Counted from the stretch's first letter, positions 9,729-19,540 are shown. The stretch is 64,000 nt of DNA from an uncultured Scytonema sp. (GCA_937873135.1 CALMVQ010000377.1:1-64000); one strand, 5' to 3'. Made by a program: numbers and translations. The notes: generated by a model not told the origin, from the letters alone.

Positions 9729-10616
9729 ATGAATATGCGTGTAGAAAATAAATTGGCTCCAACTTCCTTAAATAAAATTGAACGTATTCATAAACCTACA
9801 CGAGAGGAGTTTAAACACGCAACTCGCTCTTATAGACAACCAATTATCATTACTGGAGAAATAGCTGATTGGAAAGCATTTGCTTTATGGTCAATGGATT
9901 ATTTGAATAATGTTATAGGTAAAAAAGAAGTTGATGTTAATGTTTCTCAAAATAAAATATTCAGCTTTGACCCAGAAAATGAGTTTATTTTGCCTTACAA
10001 AAAAATCCAGTTTACTGATTTAACAAAATGGATTCTTGAAGAAAAAAAAGTTGAGGAATACTATTATCTTCAACAAAGTTCACTGAAAATCACCTTTCCA
10101 GAACTACTTCCAGATATTGAAATTCCAAATTACATTGATAAAAAGTTATTGATTATAACAAATCTCTGGATAGGAACTGGTGGTAATATCTCGCCATTAC
10201 ATTGGGATTTAGCACAAAATTTTTTATCTCAGGTGCGTGGTCGAAAGCGAATTTTGCTGTTTGCTCCAGAACAAACTTCTTTTCTATATCCTTTTTCTGT
10301 AAATTCAGAAATGCCACACGTAAGTCAGTTAAATATTGATAAGCCTAACATTGAAAAATTTCCTAAATTTCTCAAAGCAAAATATATAGAGTGTATACTG
10401 GAACCTGGTGAAATGCTTTTTATTCCCACCTTTTGGTGGCATCAAGTTTATTCTCTTGAGCAGCTAAATATTGCTGTTAATTTCTGGAGGAAGCCAAATT
10501 TTCAAGACTGTTTTAGAGCACCAGGTAGGCGATTTTTGCTACAAATACCTCATAAGTATTTAGTATTTCTACTAAATACATTTTTCAAGAATGGGAGTGT
10601 AAAAATGGAAATTTAA
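9729..10616 (+). CDS. Cupin-like / JmjC-type Fe(II)/2OG hydroxylase, copy 2
   Basis: A 295-residue paralogue of the gene at 8279 with the same triad (His158, Asp160 in SPLHWD, His238). Differences are spread along the protein and include the first shell around the triad (HYDAAK against HWDLAQ) and the C-terminal 25 residues. The conserved frame and triad argue that both copies were kept under selection and may have different substrates or positions of action. An AAGGA site precedes the ATG. The leader is nearly the same as in copy 1, which suggests shared regulation. Confidence 0.8.
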   Translation: MNMRVENKLAPTSLNKIERIHKPTREEFKHATRSYRQPIIITGEIADWKAFALWSMDYLNNVIGKKEVDVNVSQNKIFSFDPENEFILPYKKIQFTDLTKWILEEKKVEEYYYLQQSSLKITFPELLPDIEIPNYIDKKLLIITNLWIGTGGNISPLHWDLAQNFLSQVRGRKRILLFAPEQTSFLYPFSVNSEMPHVSQLNIDKPNIEKFPKFLKAKYIECILEPGEMLFIPTFWWHQVYSLEQLNIAVNFWRKPNFQDCFRAPGRRFLLQIPHKYLVFLLNTFFKNGSVKMEI

Positions 10617-10752
10617 TTATTTGCAATTTTATGTCTTACTGTGGCTTGACTGTGTATTCCACTAATGAGAAAAATTAGAGTTTTATTGAAAAATTATTAG
10701 TTTTTCAATTTTATTGACAAGCTGAGGTCAAGTTGCACAGATTTGGCTTAAA

Positions 10753-13700
10753 GTGTTGGGGACCGAATCCGTGGGGATGAATGATAACTTCTTCGAGCTA
10801 GAAGGACACTCACTACTGCTGGTACAGGCTCAAAGCAAATTGCAGGAGTTGTTACAAATGAGTGTGTCCATTGTGGATATGTTAAAATATCCCAGCATCA
10901 GCGCCTTAGCTAAGTACTTAAGTCAGGGACAAACAGAATCAGTGGCTGTGGTGCAAGGTCAAAAACGTGCCAAGGTTGGTGGGAGTTCTCGTAAAGAAAT
11001 GGATAACACAGATATAGCGGTGATTGGGATGGGATGCCGATTTCCAGGAGCCAATAACTACCAAGAGTTTTGGCAGAATCTGGAACAGGGAATCAATAGC
11101 ATTAGTGAAATTCCATCACAGCGATGGGAAGTTGAAAAATATTATTCTCCCAATCCTCAAGAGGGAAAAAGCATTAGTAAATGGGGTGGGTTTATTGAGG
11201 AGATAGAATCTTTCGATGCACATTTTTTCGGCATTTCTCCTCGGGAAGCACAAAGAATGGACCCTCAGCAGAGGCTGATGCTGGAGTTAACTTGGTCTTG
11301 TATCGAAGATGCTGGATATGCTCCATCTCAACTGTCGGGAAGTGCCGTTGGTGTTTTTATTGGAGTGTGCAACTATGACTACGATCTGTTACAAAATGGG
11401 AATCAACGGGAGACTGACGGACATACTGGGACCGGAACTTGGAATTGCATGATTCCCAATCGGATTTCTTACTTCTTCAATTTTCATGGTCCCAGTATTC
11501 CGGTAGACACAGCTTGTTCAAGTTCACTGGTAGCGCTTCATCAAGCGATTAATGCCCTTCATGAACAGGAATGTCAAACAGCACTCGTAGGTGGAGTGAG
11601 TATTTTCTGTACACCGACGAGATACATTCAAATGAGTCAACTAGGGATGTTGTCTCCAGTAGGACAGTGCAAAAGTTTTGACCAATCGGCTGATGGCTAT
11701 GTCCGTGGAGAAGGAGCGGGAGTCATTTTCTTAAAACCTTTAGCAAAAGCCATTGAAGATCTTGACCAGATTTATGGAGTGATTAGAGGTAGTGCTGTCA
11801 ATCATGGCGGAAGAGCAAGAACTCTGACATCTCCCAATGTATATGCTCAAGCACAAGTACTTTGCGCCGCCTATACAAAAGCGAATGTTGCCCCGAATAC
11901 TATTTCCTACATTGAAGTCCATGGTACAGGTACGCCCTTGGGTGATCCAATAGAAATTAATAGTCTCAAACGAGCATTTAGACAATTACATCAACAGTAT
12001 CATTTATTAAGTGTTGATCATCCCTATTGTGGTCTCGGAACAGTTAAGACCAATATTGGACATTTAGAAGCCGCAGCTGGAATTGCTGGGTTGATTAAAT
12101 TACTCTTGGCTTTTAAAAATCAACTCTTGCCCAAGATTGTGAATTTTCAGCAGTTAAATCCCCGCATTGAGTTCAAAGGAAGTCCATTTTATCTTGTCTG
12201 CGAAACCCAACCTTGGCAGCAGTTAAAGACAGATTTAGGAGAAATCCCAAGACGGGCGGGTATCAGTTCGTTTGGGGTTGGAGGGGTTAATGCCCATGTG
12301 ATTTTGGAAGAAGCACCAATCGGAATTCAAAATTCACCCAGCAAAATTCACTCAGAAGATTCCATTGAGCGTCCTTACCACTTACTTGTACTCTCAGCTA
12401 AGAATGAGCAGGCTTTGGCAGAATTACAACAGCGTTATTTACAATTCTTGACATCGAATCAGTCGGTATCCCTGGCAGATGTTTGCTACACGGCAAATAC
12501 AGGACGCGAGCATTTTAACCACCGCTTAGCTGTTGTGGCTGACTCTAGAGAAAAGTTGATCGCTCAACTTACTGAGTTGACAACTAAAAAGAGTGCTGAG
12601 CCTAATCAAAACACACCAAAGATAGCATTTTTGTTTACTGGACAAGGCTCCCAGTACATTAACATGGGACGGCAACTCTACGAAACTCAACCAATATTCC
12701 GGCAAACTTTGGAGCAATGCAATGAGATTTTACGCCCCGATTTGGAGTCTTCTTTATTAGAGGTACTGTATCCTACCCAAGTAGAGGAGCAGGTTTCATT
12801 TGTACTCAATCAAACAGCCTATACCCAACCAGCTTTGTTTGCCTTTGAATACGCCCTCTATCAACTCTGGAAATCCTGGGGGATTGAACCAGATGTGGTT
12901 ATGGGGCATAGCGTTGGCGAGTACGTTGCAGCTTGTGTTGCTGGTGTAGTGAGCCTAGAAGATGGATTGAAACTGATTGCACAAAGGGGACAGTTGATGC
13001 AGGAGTTACCTTTGGGGGGTGAGATGGTTTCACTGATGGCAACAGAGGAGAAAGTGCGGCAAGTCATAGCACCATTTTCTCACACAGTGTCCATTGCCGC
13101 CATCAATAGTCCAGAAAGTGTGGTCATTTCTGGAAGCAGGGCAGACATTGCTACCATTTGTCAGCAACTATCAGCACAATCCGTAAAAACAAAGCGGTTA
13201 GAGGTATCTCACGCCTTCCACTCGCCATTGATGACACCGATGTTGGCGGATTTTGCTGTAGTTGCCAATCAAGTTACCTACAATCCGCCGCAAATACCAC
13301 TCATATCGAATGTGACTGGAGAACTGGCATCAGAACAAATTACCACAGCAGATTACTGGGTAAGTCATGTGCTCCAAACAGTGCAGTTTGCCAAGAGTAT
13401 ACAGACATTACGGTCTCTTGGGTATGAAGTCTTTTTAGAAATTGGACCCAAACCGACGCTGTTGGGCATGGGGCGTCAGTGCTTAACAGACAGCGAAAAT
13501 TTGTGGTTGCTTTCAATGCGTCCTGGAGTACCAGAATGCCAACAATTGCTCACTAGTTTGGGTGAGTTATACGTAGCCGGAGTGAAGATTGATTGGTCAG
13601 CATTTGTTGGCGACTATCCCTACCAGAAAGTTACACTGCCAACTTACCCTTTCCAGCGAAAACGTTATTGGTATGAAAACTCCTCTATGAATGGCAATAA

Positions 13701-15858
13701 ATTGAATAACTTGTCAGACAAGTCTCAAAATCACAAATCGAATGCAAAGGAAAACAAGCTTGAAGTGACTACCCCAACTACAACAAACCAACGGGAGCCA
13801 ATCCTTTTGCAATTGCGTTCCCTGGTAGCGAATTTGATTAAAGCCAAGCCAGAGGAAGTGAGGCTTGATACATCTTTCCTAGAAATGGGTGCTGATTCAA
13901 TAGTTATCATGGATGCTATACGAACTATTGAAAATACATACGGATTCAAAATTACTGTTCGTCAGTTCTTTGAAGAATTACCAAATATTAATGCACTAGC
14001 AACATACATTCATCAAAATCTACCCCCAGAATGGATAATTACAGATTCTCAACAAGTTGAGTCAGAGCCGGAACTAAAAGTCCAACAACAAACTCAACCA
14101 ACTATACCACTCGCAAAGCCAACAATTTCCACCAGTAGACAGAACTTAGAACAAGGAGAAACAACATCAGAGACTGCCTTGGAACGAATTATGAGGCAGC
14201 AGCTAGAAGTCGTATCTCAAAGCCTGTCACAAGTTGTGTCTCAGCAGTTGGAATTCTTACACAACAATGGCTTGACGACCAAAAATTTATTGTCGTCTGA
14301 GAATGGAAAATCTCAAACTACTGCTCAAACAAAAACCCCTATTGTTCCTTTTGCGGAAAACAACCAACAAAAAGACGTTACGACATCATCTAGAAATTCT
14401 TCAGTTCAGGTGAAATCTGAGCAAACTCCCTTACAAGCATCTTCACTTTCTCCTAGTTTTATTGAAGGGCTCAACCAACAACAACAACGTCATCTAGAAG
14501 CACTGATTGCGGTTTATAATCAACGCACTCAAAAATCAAAGCAGCGATCGCAAACCTATCGTCCAGTTCTAGCAGACAGCAGAGCGGTAGCTGGATTTCG
14601 CCTTTCGACTAAGGAAATGGTTTATCCGATCATTGGTCAACGAGCATCTGGCGCTAAATTTTGGGATGTAGATGGCAACGAGTATGTAGATATCTCTATG
14701 GGATTTGGAGTGCTGCTGTTTGGTCATGCTCCATCTTTTATTACTCAAGCTGTATTTGAGCAGATGGAGCTGGGTATACAAATCGGACCACAGTCTTGTC
14801 TGGCCGGAGAGGTTGCCCAGTTAATTTGTCAACTGACTAACATGGAGCGCGTCACCTTTTGTAATTCTGGTACAGAAGCAGTGATGACAGCGCTTCGTCT
14901 GGCACGCACAGCCACAGGTCGCACCAAGATAGCTCTATTTGCTGGTTCTTATCATGGTCATTTTGATGGAGTTTTAGCCACAGTGGCAAATGGACAGATG
15001 ATGAGTGTGCCGATGACTCCGGGAGTATCTCAGCACACAGTTGAAGATGTTTTGGTCCTCGATTATGGCAATCCCGAATCTCTGAAAATTTTGCAAGCTT
15101 GTAGTCATGAATTAGCGGCGGTATTGGTTGAGCCTGTACAAAGTCGTCAACCTCATTTACAACCGCAAGAGTTTTTACGACAATTAAGACAATTGACCGA
15201 AGTAGCTGGAAGCGCATTGATCTTTGATGAAGTACTCACAGGCTTCCGCATCCATCCAGGTGGAGCACAGGCTTGGTTTGGTATTCAGGCAGACATAGCC
15301 ATTTATGGCAAGATTGTTGGTGGTGGAATGCCGATTGGAATCGTCGCCGGGTTAGCAACCTACATGAATGGAATCGACGGTGGTTTGTGGAACTACGGAG
15401 ATACTTCCTATCCGCACGCGCAAAAGACATTTTTTGCTGGAACTTTCAACAAAAACCATCTAGGCATGGCTACTGCACGTGCAGTACTTAAGTATCTCTT
15501 GGATCAAGGTCCGACTCTACAGCAGCAGTTAAATCAGCGGACATCACAGTTCGCGGCAACACTTAATGCTTATTTTGAACACGAAAAAGTACCGATCCAA
15601 ATTGTCCATTTTGGTTCGCTGTTTCGCTTTACCTTCAATGGCAATTTAGATTTATTGTTCTATCACCTATTACTCAAGGGTGTTTATATTTGGGAAGGAC
15701 GTAACTGTTTTCTGTCCACAGCACACACGGACCAAGATCTTGATTTTCTCATTCAGGCCGTCAAGGATAGTGTTGAGGAGTTGCGCTCTGGCGGATTCTT
15801 GCCCCTTCCTTCCGTCTCCCTACCAGAAACAGACAAACAGATCGAAGGGATACTATAA
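10753..15858 (+). CDS. PKS with aminotransferase: (ACP)-KS-AT-ACP-AMT
   Basis: Type I polyketide synthase that would extend an acyl chain with malonate and convert the beta-keto group to a beta-amine, as in iturin, microcystin or puwainaphycin pathways. Counting from the GTG at 10753: partial carrier domain 1-60 (GHS motif); ketosynthase about 85-510 with Cys255 in DTACSSS and later HGTGTPLGD and NIGHLEAAAG; acyltransferase about 620-910 with Ser720 in GHSVGE and the malonyl-type HAFH near 820; carrier Ser1049 in GADSI; Gln-rich linker 1100-1260; PLP aminotransferase 1270-1690 with Lys1520 in YGKIVGGG. No reducing domains. The leading carrier lacks its usual N-terminal helix: homology starts at 10729 right after an in-frame TGA at 10723. 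An ATG at 10777 is another possible start. The gene looks 5'-truncated. Confidence 0.9.
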   Translation: MLGTESVGMNDNFFELEGHSLLLVQAQSKLQELLQMSVSIVDMLKYPSISALAKYLSQGQTESVAVVQGQKRAKVGGSSRKEMDNTDIAVIGMGCRFPGANNYQEFWQNLEQGINSISEIPSQRWEVEKYYSPNPQEGKSISKWGGFIEEIESFDAHFFGISPREAQRMDPQQRLMLELTWSCIEDAGYAPSQLSGSAVGVFIGVCNYDYDLLQNGNQRETDGHTGTGTWNCMIPNRISYFFNFHGPSIPVDTACSSSLVALHQAINALHEQECQTALVGGVSIFCTPTRYIQMSQLGMLSPVGQCKSFDQSADGYVRGEGAGVIFLKPLAKAIEDLDQIYGVIRGSAVNHGGRARTLTSPNVYAQAQVLCAAYTKANVAPNTISYIEVHGTGTPLGDPIEINSLKRAFRQLHQQYHLLSVDHPYCGLGTVKTNIGHLEAAAGIAGLIKLLLAFKNQLLPKIVNFQQLNPRIEFKGSPFYLVCETQPWQQLKTDLGEIPRRAGISSFGVGGVNAHVILEEAPIGIQNSPSKIHSEDSIERPYHLLVLSAKNEQALAELQQRYLQFLTSNQSVSLADVCYTANTGREHFNHRLAVVADSREKLIAQLTELTTKKSAEPNQNTPKIAFLFTGQGSQYINMGRQLYETQPIFRQTLEQCNEILRPDLESSLLEVLYPTQVEEQVSFVLNQTAYTQPALFAFEYALYQLWKSWGIEPDVVMGHSVGEYVAACVAGVVSLEDGLKLIAQRGQLMQELPLGGEMVSLMATEEKVRQVIAPFSHTVSIAAINSPESVVISGSRADIATICQQLSAQSVKTKRLEVSHAFHSPLMTPMLADFAVVANQVTYNPPQIPLISNVTGELASEQITTADYWVSHVLQTVQFAKSIQTLRSLGYEVFLEIGPKPTLLGMGRQCLTDSENLWLLSMRPGVPECQQLLTSLGELYVAGVKIDWSAFVGDYPYQKVTLPTYPFQRKRYWYENSSMNGNKLNNLSDKSQNHKSNAKENKLEVTTPTTTNQREPILLQLRSLVANLIKAKPEEVRLDTSFLEMGADSIVIMDAIRTIENTYGFKITVRQFFEELPNINALATYIHQNLPPEWIITDSQQVESEPELKVQQQTQPTIPLAKPTISTSRQNLEQGETTSETALERIMRQQLEVVSQSLSQVVSQQLEFLHNNGLTTKNLLSSENGKSQTTAQTKTPIVPFAENNQQKDVTTSSRNSSVQVKSEQTPLQASSLSPSFIEGLNQQQQRHLEALIAVYNQRTQKSKQRSQTYRPVLADSRAVAGFRLSTKEMVYPIIGQRASGAKFWDVDGNEYVDISMGFGVLLFGHAPSFITQAVFEQMELGIQIGPQSCLAGEVAQLICQLTNMERVTFCNSGTEAVMTALRLARTATGRTKIALFAGSYHGHFDGVLATVANGQMMSVPMTPGVSQHTVEDVLVLDYGNPESLKILQACSHELAAVLVEPVQSRQPHLQPQEFLRQLRQLTEVAGSALIFDEVLTGFRIHPGGAQAWFGIQADIAIYGKIVGGGMPIGIVAGLATYMNGIDGGLWNYGDTSYPHAQKTFFAGTFNKNHLGMATARAVLKYLLDQGPTLQQQLNQRTSQFAATLNAYFEHEKVPIQIVHFGSLFRFTFNGNLDLLFYHLLLKGVYIWEGRNCFLSTAHTDQDLDFLIQAVKDSVEELRSGGFLPLPSVSLPETDKQIEGIL

Positions 15859-16534
15859 GTAGTTGCACAGAATTAATTACACAAATATGTAGTAGAATAT
15901 GTTCGGAAAATTGAAGAAGAAATCAGAAGTCAGAATCAATTAGTGGAGGATTTAAACGCGCTACGCTATTGCTGACAATCAAATTTCCAATTTGGTGGGG
16001 GTCTTCAAACCATTTATTCATCCGCCAGTTGCATAGAATTAATTCTGAATTCTGGCTCCTGACGAATGTATTCTTGTTGATAAATGTATTTTAATTACAA
16101 AATTATTTGATATTTCTTAGGGAAATCAATCCCCTATCATATCAACTATTACAACGCATTTATCGCTAAAGTCGGCATCATTAGGTACCTTAAAGAGCGC
16201 ATCGCCTCATACTAGCTTCGTCGCGCTTGAGTTACACTCTGATGCGTATGAAGCCGCTATGTTAGCGTTGATAGATAGATATCCACCAGTTTTTTCAAAA
16301 AGGTCAAGATAATAACGAAGTCATGCGTCACAAGGAAGGGCTTGACAATGATCAATCAACCCTAAGTTCAGGTCTTAGCCGAACGGTTGAAAGCTTGTCT
16401 ACAGCACGCATAAGCAAAAATATAAGTACAAACAGAGTAACAAGTACAGAGTAAGTTTTCTTACTTTGTACTTGTTATTCTCTACTAAGAAGCATAAAAT
16501 TCGATTATAAAAGATCTCAATTGATTTCTAAAAT
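15859..16534. other. Region between PKS and exporter, with relics
   Basis: Holds a direct repeat of about 18 bases (agttgcacagaattaatt at 15861 and a one-mismatch copy at 16027). A short coiled-coil-like frame ends at the TGA near 15975 and is not assigned to a family. A thioesterase relic lies at 16339-16410. No intact gene is seen. Confidence 0.55.
16339..16410 (+). pseudogene. Relic of an NRPS thioesterase C-terminus
   Basis: The frame reads MINQP, a TAA, then VQVLAERLKACLQHA and a stop. It matches the last residues of the NRPS at 7060-7117 (MMTQPHVQVLAERLNAC), with the His codon replaced by TAA. It is the tail of a second thioesterase-bearing NRPS that once ended here, directly upstream of the exporter. 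Confidence 0.8.
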
Positions 16535-18598
16535 ATGCCAACCCAAGTTCTTCAAAATCAACCCCCAACGGAGACTTATTCAGGTTTTACTCAATTTTGG
16601 GAGAATGTAAAAGCGATCGCTGGACCTTACTGGTATCCAACCTCGCCAGGGGGAAGAGCATTCTCAGATGTGATTCGTGCATGGGGAATGCTTATTCTCC
16701 TGATAATACTAATAATCGGGCTTGTAAGTGTAAATGCTTTTAATAGTTTCACGACTCGCTTTTTAGTCGATGCTCTTTTTGAAGAAAAAGATTATTCCAA
16801 GTTCCTGAATACACTCTATTTTTATGCTATTGGGCTTTTTTTGGGAGCAGTTTTAGCCGGTTTTTCTATATCTATCAAAAAACAAATCGCTCTTGATTGG
16901 TATAAATGGCTAAACAATCAAATTTTAGATAAATATTTTAGCAATCGTGCTTATTATAGAATTAACTTTAGAACCGATGTTGATAACCCAGATCAACGTC
17001 TATCCCAAGAAATTGAACCTATTGCTAGTAATGCTCTGAATTTTTCAACTACTTTTTTAGAAAAAGCACTAGAAATGACTATTTTTTTAATAGTTGTCTG
17101 GTCAATTTCCAAACAGATAGCTTTTATTATGATTATTTTTGCTTCTATAGGCAATTTGATTACTGTTTATTTAAATCAAGAATTAAATAAAATTAATCAA
17201 AAAGAAATAGAATCTAAAGCCGACTACAGTTATTCATTGACTCATGTTCGGAATCACACTGAATCAATAGCTTTTTTTCAGGGAGAAAAACAGGAATTAA
17301 ATATAATTGAACGCAGATTTATTCATAATATAAAAAATATTGAAAGCAAAATTAATTGGGAGAGAAATAAGGAAATTTTTAGTAGAGGATATCAAGCAGC
17401 TATCCAATTATTACCCTATTTCATTCTTGGACCTTTATATGTAAAAAATGAAATTGATTTTGGACAACTTGGACAAGCTGCTTATGCTTGTGGTATGATC
17501 GCTACTGCTTTAGGAGAATTAATAAATGAATTTGGGACTTTCGGAGGATTTTCTAGTTACGTTGAACGTTTAACTGAGTTTTCAGATGCGTTAGAAGAAG
17601 TGACTCAACAACCCGAAAATGTTAGTACGATTAAAACAATAGAAGAAAACCATCTCGCTTTTGAACATGTCACTTTACAAACGCCTAACTATAAGCAGGT
17701 GATCGTCGAAGATTTATCACTATCTGTTCAACCAGGAGAAGGTTTATTGATTGTTGGATCTAGTGGTCGAGGCAAAAGTTCTCTGCTGCGAGCGATCGCT
17801 GGATTATGGAATGCAGGTACTGGTCGTCTGGTGCGACCTCCCTTAGAAGAAGTTTTATTTTTACCCCAGCGTCCTTATATAATTTTGGGAACATTGCGCG
17901 AACAGTTACTCTATCCTCAGACAACTCGTCAAATGAGCGATCAAGAAATCAAAGAAGTTTTGCAACAAGTCAACCTGCAAAACTTGCTGAGTCGAGTTGA
18001 TAGCTTTGATACAGAAGTTCCTTGGGAGAATATATTATCTCTAGGAGAACAACAACGCCTTGCATTTGCACGATTACTAGTTACTCATCCTAGGTTCACA
18101 ATATTAGATGAAGCAACCAGTGCCTTAGATTTGAAAAATGAAGGTAATTTATATCAACAATTGCAATCAACAAAAACAACTTTTATCAGTGTTGGACATC
18201 GAGAGAGTTTGTTTAATTATCATCAATGGGTTTTGGAACTTTTACCAGATTCCCGTTGGCAACTTATGAGTGTTCAGGATTATCAGTTGCAAAAAGCAAA
18301 AGAAATTATGACTAATCCTCCCGAAAACTCTCAAGTTACTCAAGTCAAAAAAAGTCTTACTAATCCTCTCCAAAAAAATCAAATTACAATACCTGTTTCA
18401 CAACAGAATCAATCCCTAAGTGAAGCAGAGACAAGCACAATTTTAGGGCTTTCTCATAAGGAGATGCAGATATTAACAGGCGCTTCCATTAGCACCATCA
18501 GAAACAAGGCAAGACAAGGCAAGTCCATCAATACGAAGGATGGCTTTACCTACCGTTATGATAAAGAACCCAAGGTGTTGAAATGGGTCAGAGTTTAG
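16535..18598 (+). CDS. SbmA/ABCD-type ABC transporter (peptide exporter)
   Basis: A fused permease and ATPase of 687 residues. The N-terminal half has a strong membrane helix at about 47-70 and several more to about 335. The ATPase half has Walker A GSSGRGKSS near 408-416, signature LSLGEQQR near 501, and Walker B ILDEATSAL near 522. Homologues of this ABC_membrane_2 type accompany cyanobacterial lipopeptide and NRPS clusters, so export of the product is the likely role. The C-terminal 55-60 residues after a Gln/Ser-rich linker include a helix-turn-helix-looking segment (LGLSHKEMQILTGASISTIR) that is unusual for a transporter. A promoter or site before the ATG is not clear. Confidence 0.85.
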   Translation: MPTQVLQNQPPTETYSGFTQFWENVKAIAGPYWYPTSPGGRAFSDVIRAWGMLILLIILIIGLVSVNAFNSFTTRFLVDALFEEKDYSKFLNTLYFYAIGLFLGAVLAGFSISIKKQIALDWYKWLNNQILDKYFSNRAYYRINFRTDVDNPDQRLSQEIEPIASNALNFSTTFLEKALEMTIFLIVVWSISKQIAFIMIIFASIGNLITVYLNQELNKINQKEIESKADYSYSLTHVRNHTESIAFFQGEKQELNIIERRFIHNIKNIESKINWERNKEIFSRGYQAAIQLLPYFILGPLYVKNEIDFGQLGQAAYACGMIATALGELINEFGTFGGFSSYVERLTEFSDALEEVTQQPENVSTIKTIEENHLAFEHVTLQTPNYKQVIVEDLSLSVQPGEGLLIVGSSGRGKSSLLRAIAGLWNAGTGRLVRPPLEEVLFLPQRPYIILGTLREQLLYPQTTRQMSDQEIKEVLQQVNLQNLLSRVDSFDTEVPWENILSLGEQQRLAFARLLVTHPRFTILDEATSALDLKNEGNLYQQLQSTKTTFISVGHRESLFNYHQWVLELLPDSRWQLMSVQDYQLQKAKEIMTNPPENSQVTQVKKSLTNPLQKNQITIPVSQQNQSLSEAETSTILGLSHKEMQILTGASISTIRNKARQGKSINTKDGFTYRYDKEPKVLKWVRV

Positions 18599-19043
18599 GG
18601 TTCAAGAAACTTTATTATTTACAAGGTCAGAAAGCACAGAAAAGTTTTCGGTTTACTGAATACAGTTGGAGGTATCTGCTGTAGATTGACCAAAGCGCTT
18701 TTGTTCAATGATTCTCACATTACCAAGTTTTGGTTCCCATTGTTCACGTAGGCGTAGCCCGTCGTAGACTACGTCATAGAGAACATTTTATATAACTTGG
18801 TTAATAGTGATATTATGTAATACCGAAGAATACAGGCAATACGACTTAAGCTGTTGCCTCTAACATCGTCAACTTGCGAGAGTGGCAAGATTTGCACTTC
18901 AGACCCGAAATCTAAAAATAGCATCATTTGCGAACCATTCTTCCTTCTCCACATTCCGTAAAAAAACCAGTGAACTAACACTTCATTATTATGCTAACGT
19001 GAAAAATGTTTGAACTAAAATGTAAGGATTTTAGGTAATTCCA
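18599..19043. other. Gap after exporter with repeat and tRNA-like fragment
   Basis: Contains the interspersed cyanobacterial repeat gtaggcgtagcccgtcgtag near 18748-18775, and a minus-strand stretch at 18873-18906 resembling the 3' third of a tRNA. No supportable protein gene. Confidence 0.45.
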
Positions 19044-19388
19044 ATGGACGAAATCGTTAAAAAACTTGCAGGGCTAGGTCTTCCTGGCATAATTCTCGTG
19101 ATTCTAACCGCCACATCAGGAGGTAGTTCCGCAGCTGTTGCTGCGGCCCTCACAGCCGTGGGAGGTCCGTTTGGTATCCTCGGAGGTATAGCACTCCTAG
19201 GTCTAATAACCGTTGTCGGGGATGCTATAGCGGGCTTTGGAATTGAAGCTATTCTCAAAGCTGTCTATAAAGAACGTAGCAAAACCGAATCTCTAAGTTT
19301 TCTCTCCAAAGAAATTCAAGATCTACCTATTTCAGAAGAGTTAAAACTCAAACTGAAAGATGAACTTAGCCCAATAATTATTACTTAG
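19044..19388 (+). CDS. Small glycine-rich membrane protein, unknown
   Basis: A 114-residue protein. Residues 10-75 are hydrophobic with many Gly/Ala small-residue steps (GGSSAAVAAALTAVGG), enough for two packed membrane helices. Residues 80-114 are charged. It resembles small glycine-zipper or bacteriocin/holin-like proteins but no family is certain. It follows the exporter in the same direction about 450 bases on, and is followed by a hairpin at 19541. Function unknown. Confidence 0.6.
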   Translation: MDEIVKKLAGLGLPGIILVILTATSGGSSAAVAAALTAVGGPFGILGGIALLGLITVVGDAIAGFGIEAILKAVYKERSKTESLSFLSKEIQDLPISEELKLKLKDELSPIIIT

Positions 19389-19540
19389 ATCCAAGAGGTT
19401 TAGATTCCAAAAAAATTTTAAATTATTGAAAAATAATTTGACCCTATCTCTGTGACATTGCCATTTGTCAAAGATGTTTACTCTAGATACTAAGGTCAAT
19501 AATTTGGCAAGTGAACAAAAAATTTGCAATTCCATAAGTA

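Noticed and set aside
18769-18981. Minus-strand 70-codon frame with GSEVQILPLSQ
   Set aside because: This phrase is the usual translation of tRNA T-arm sequence, not a protein gene.
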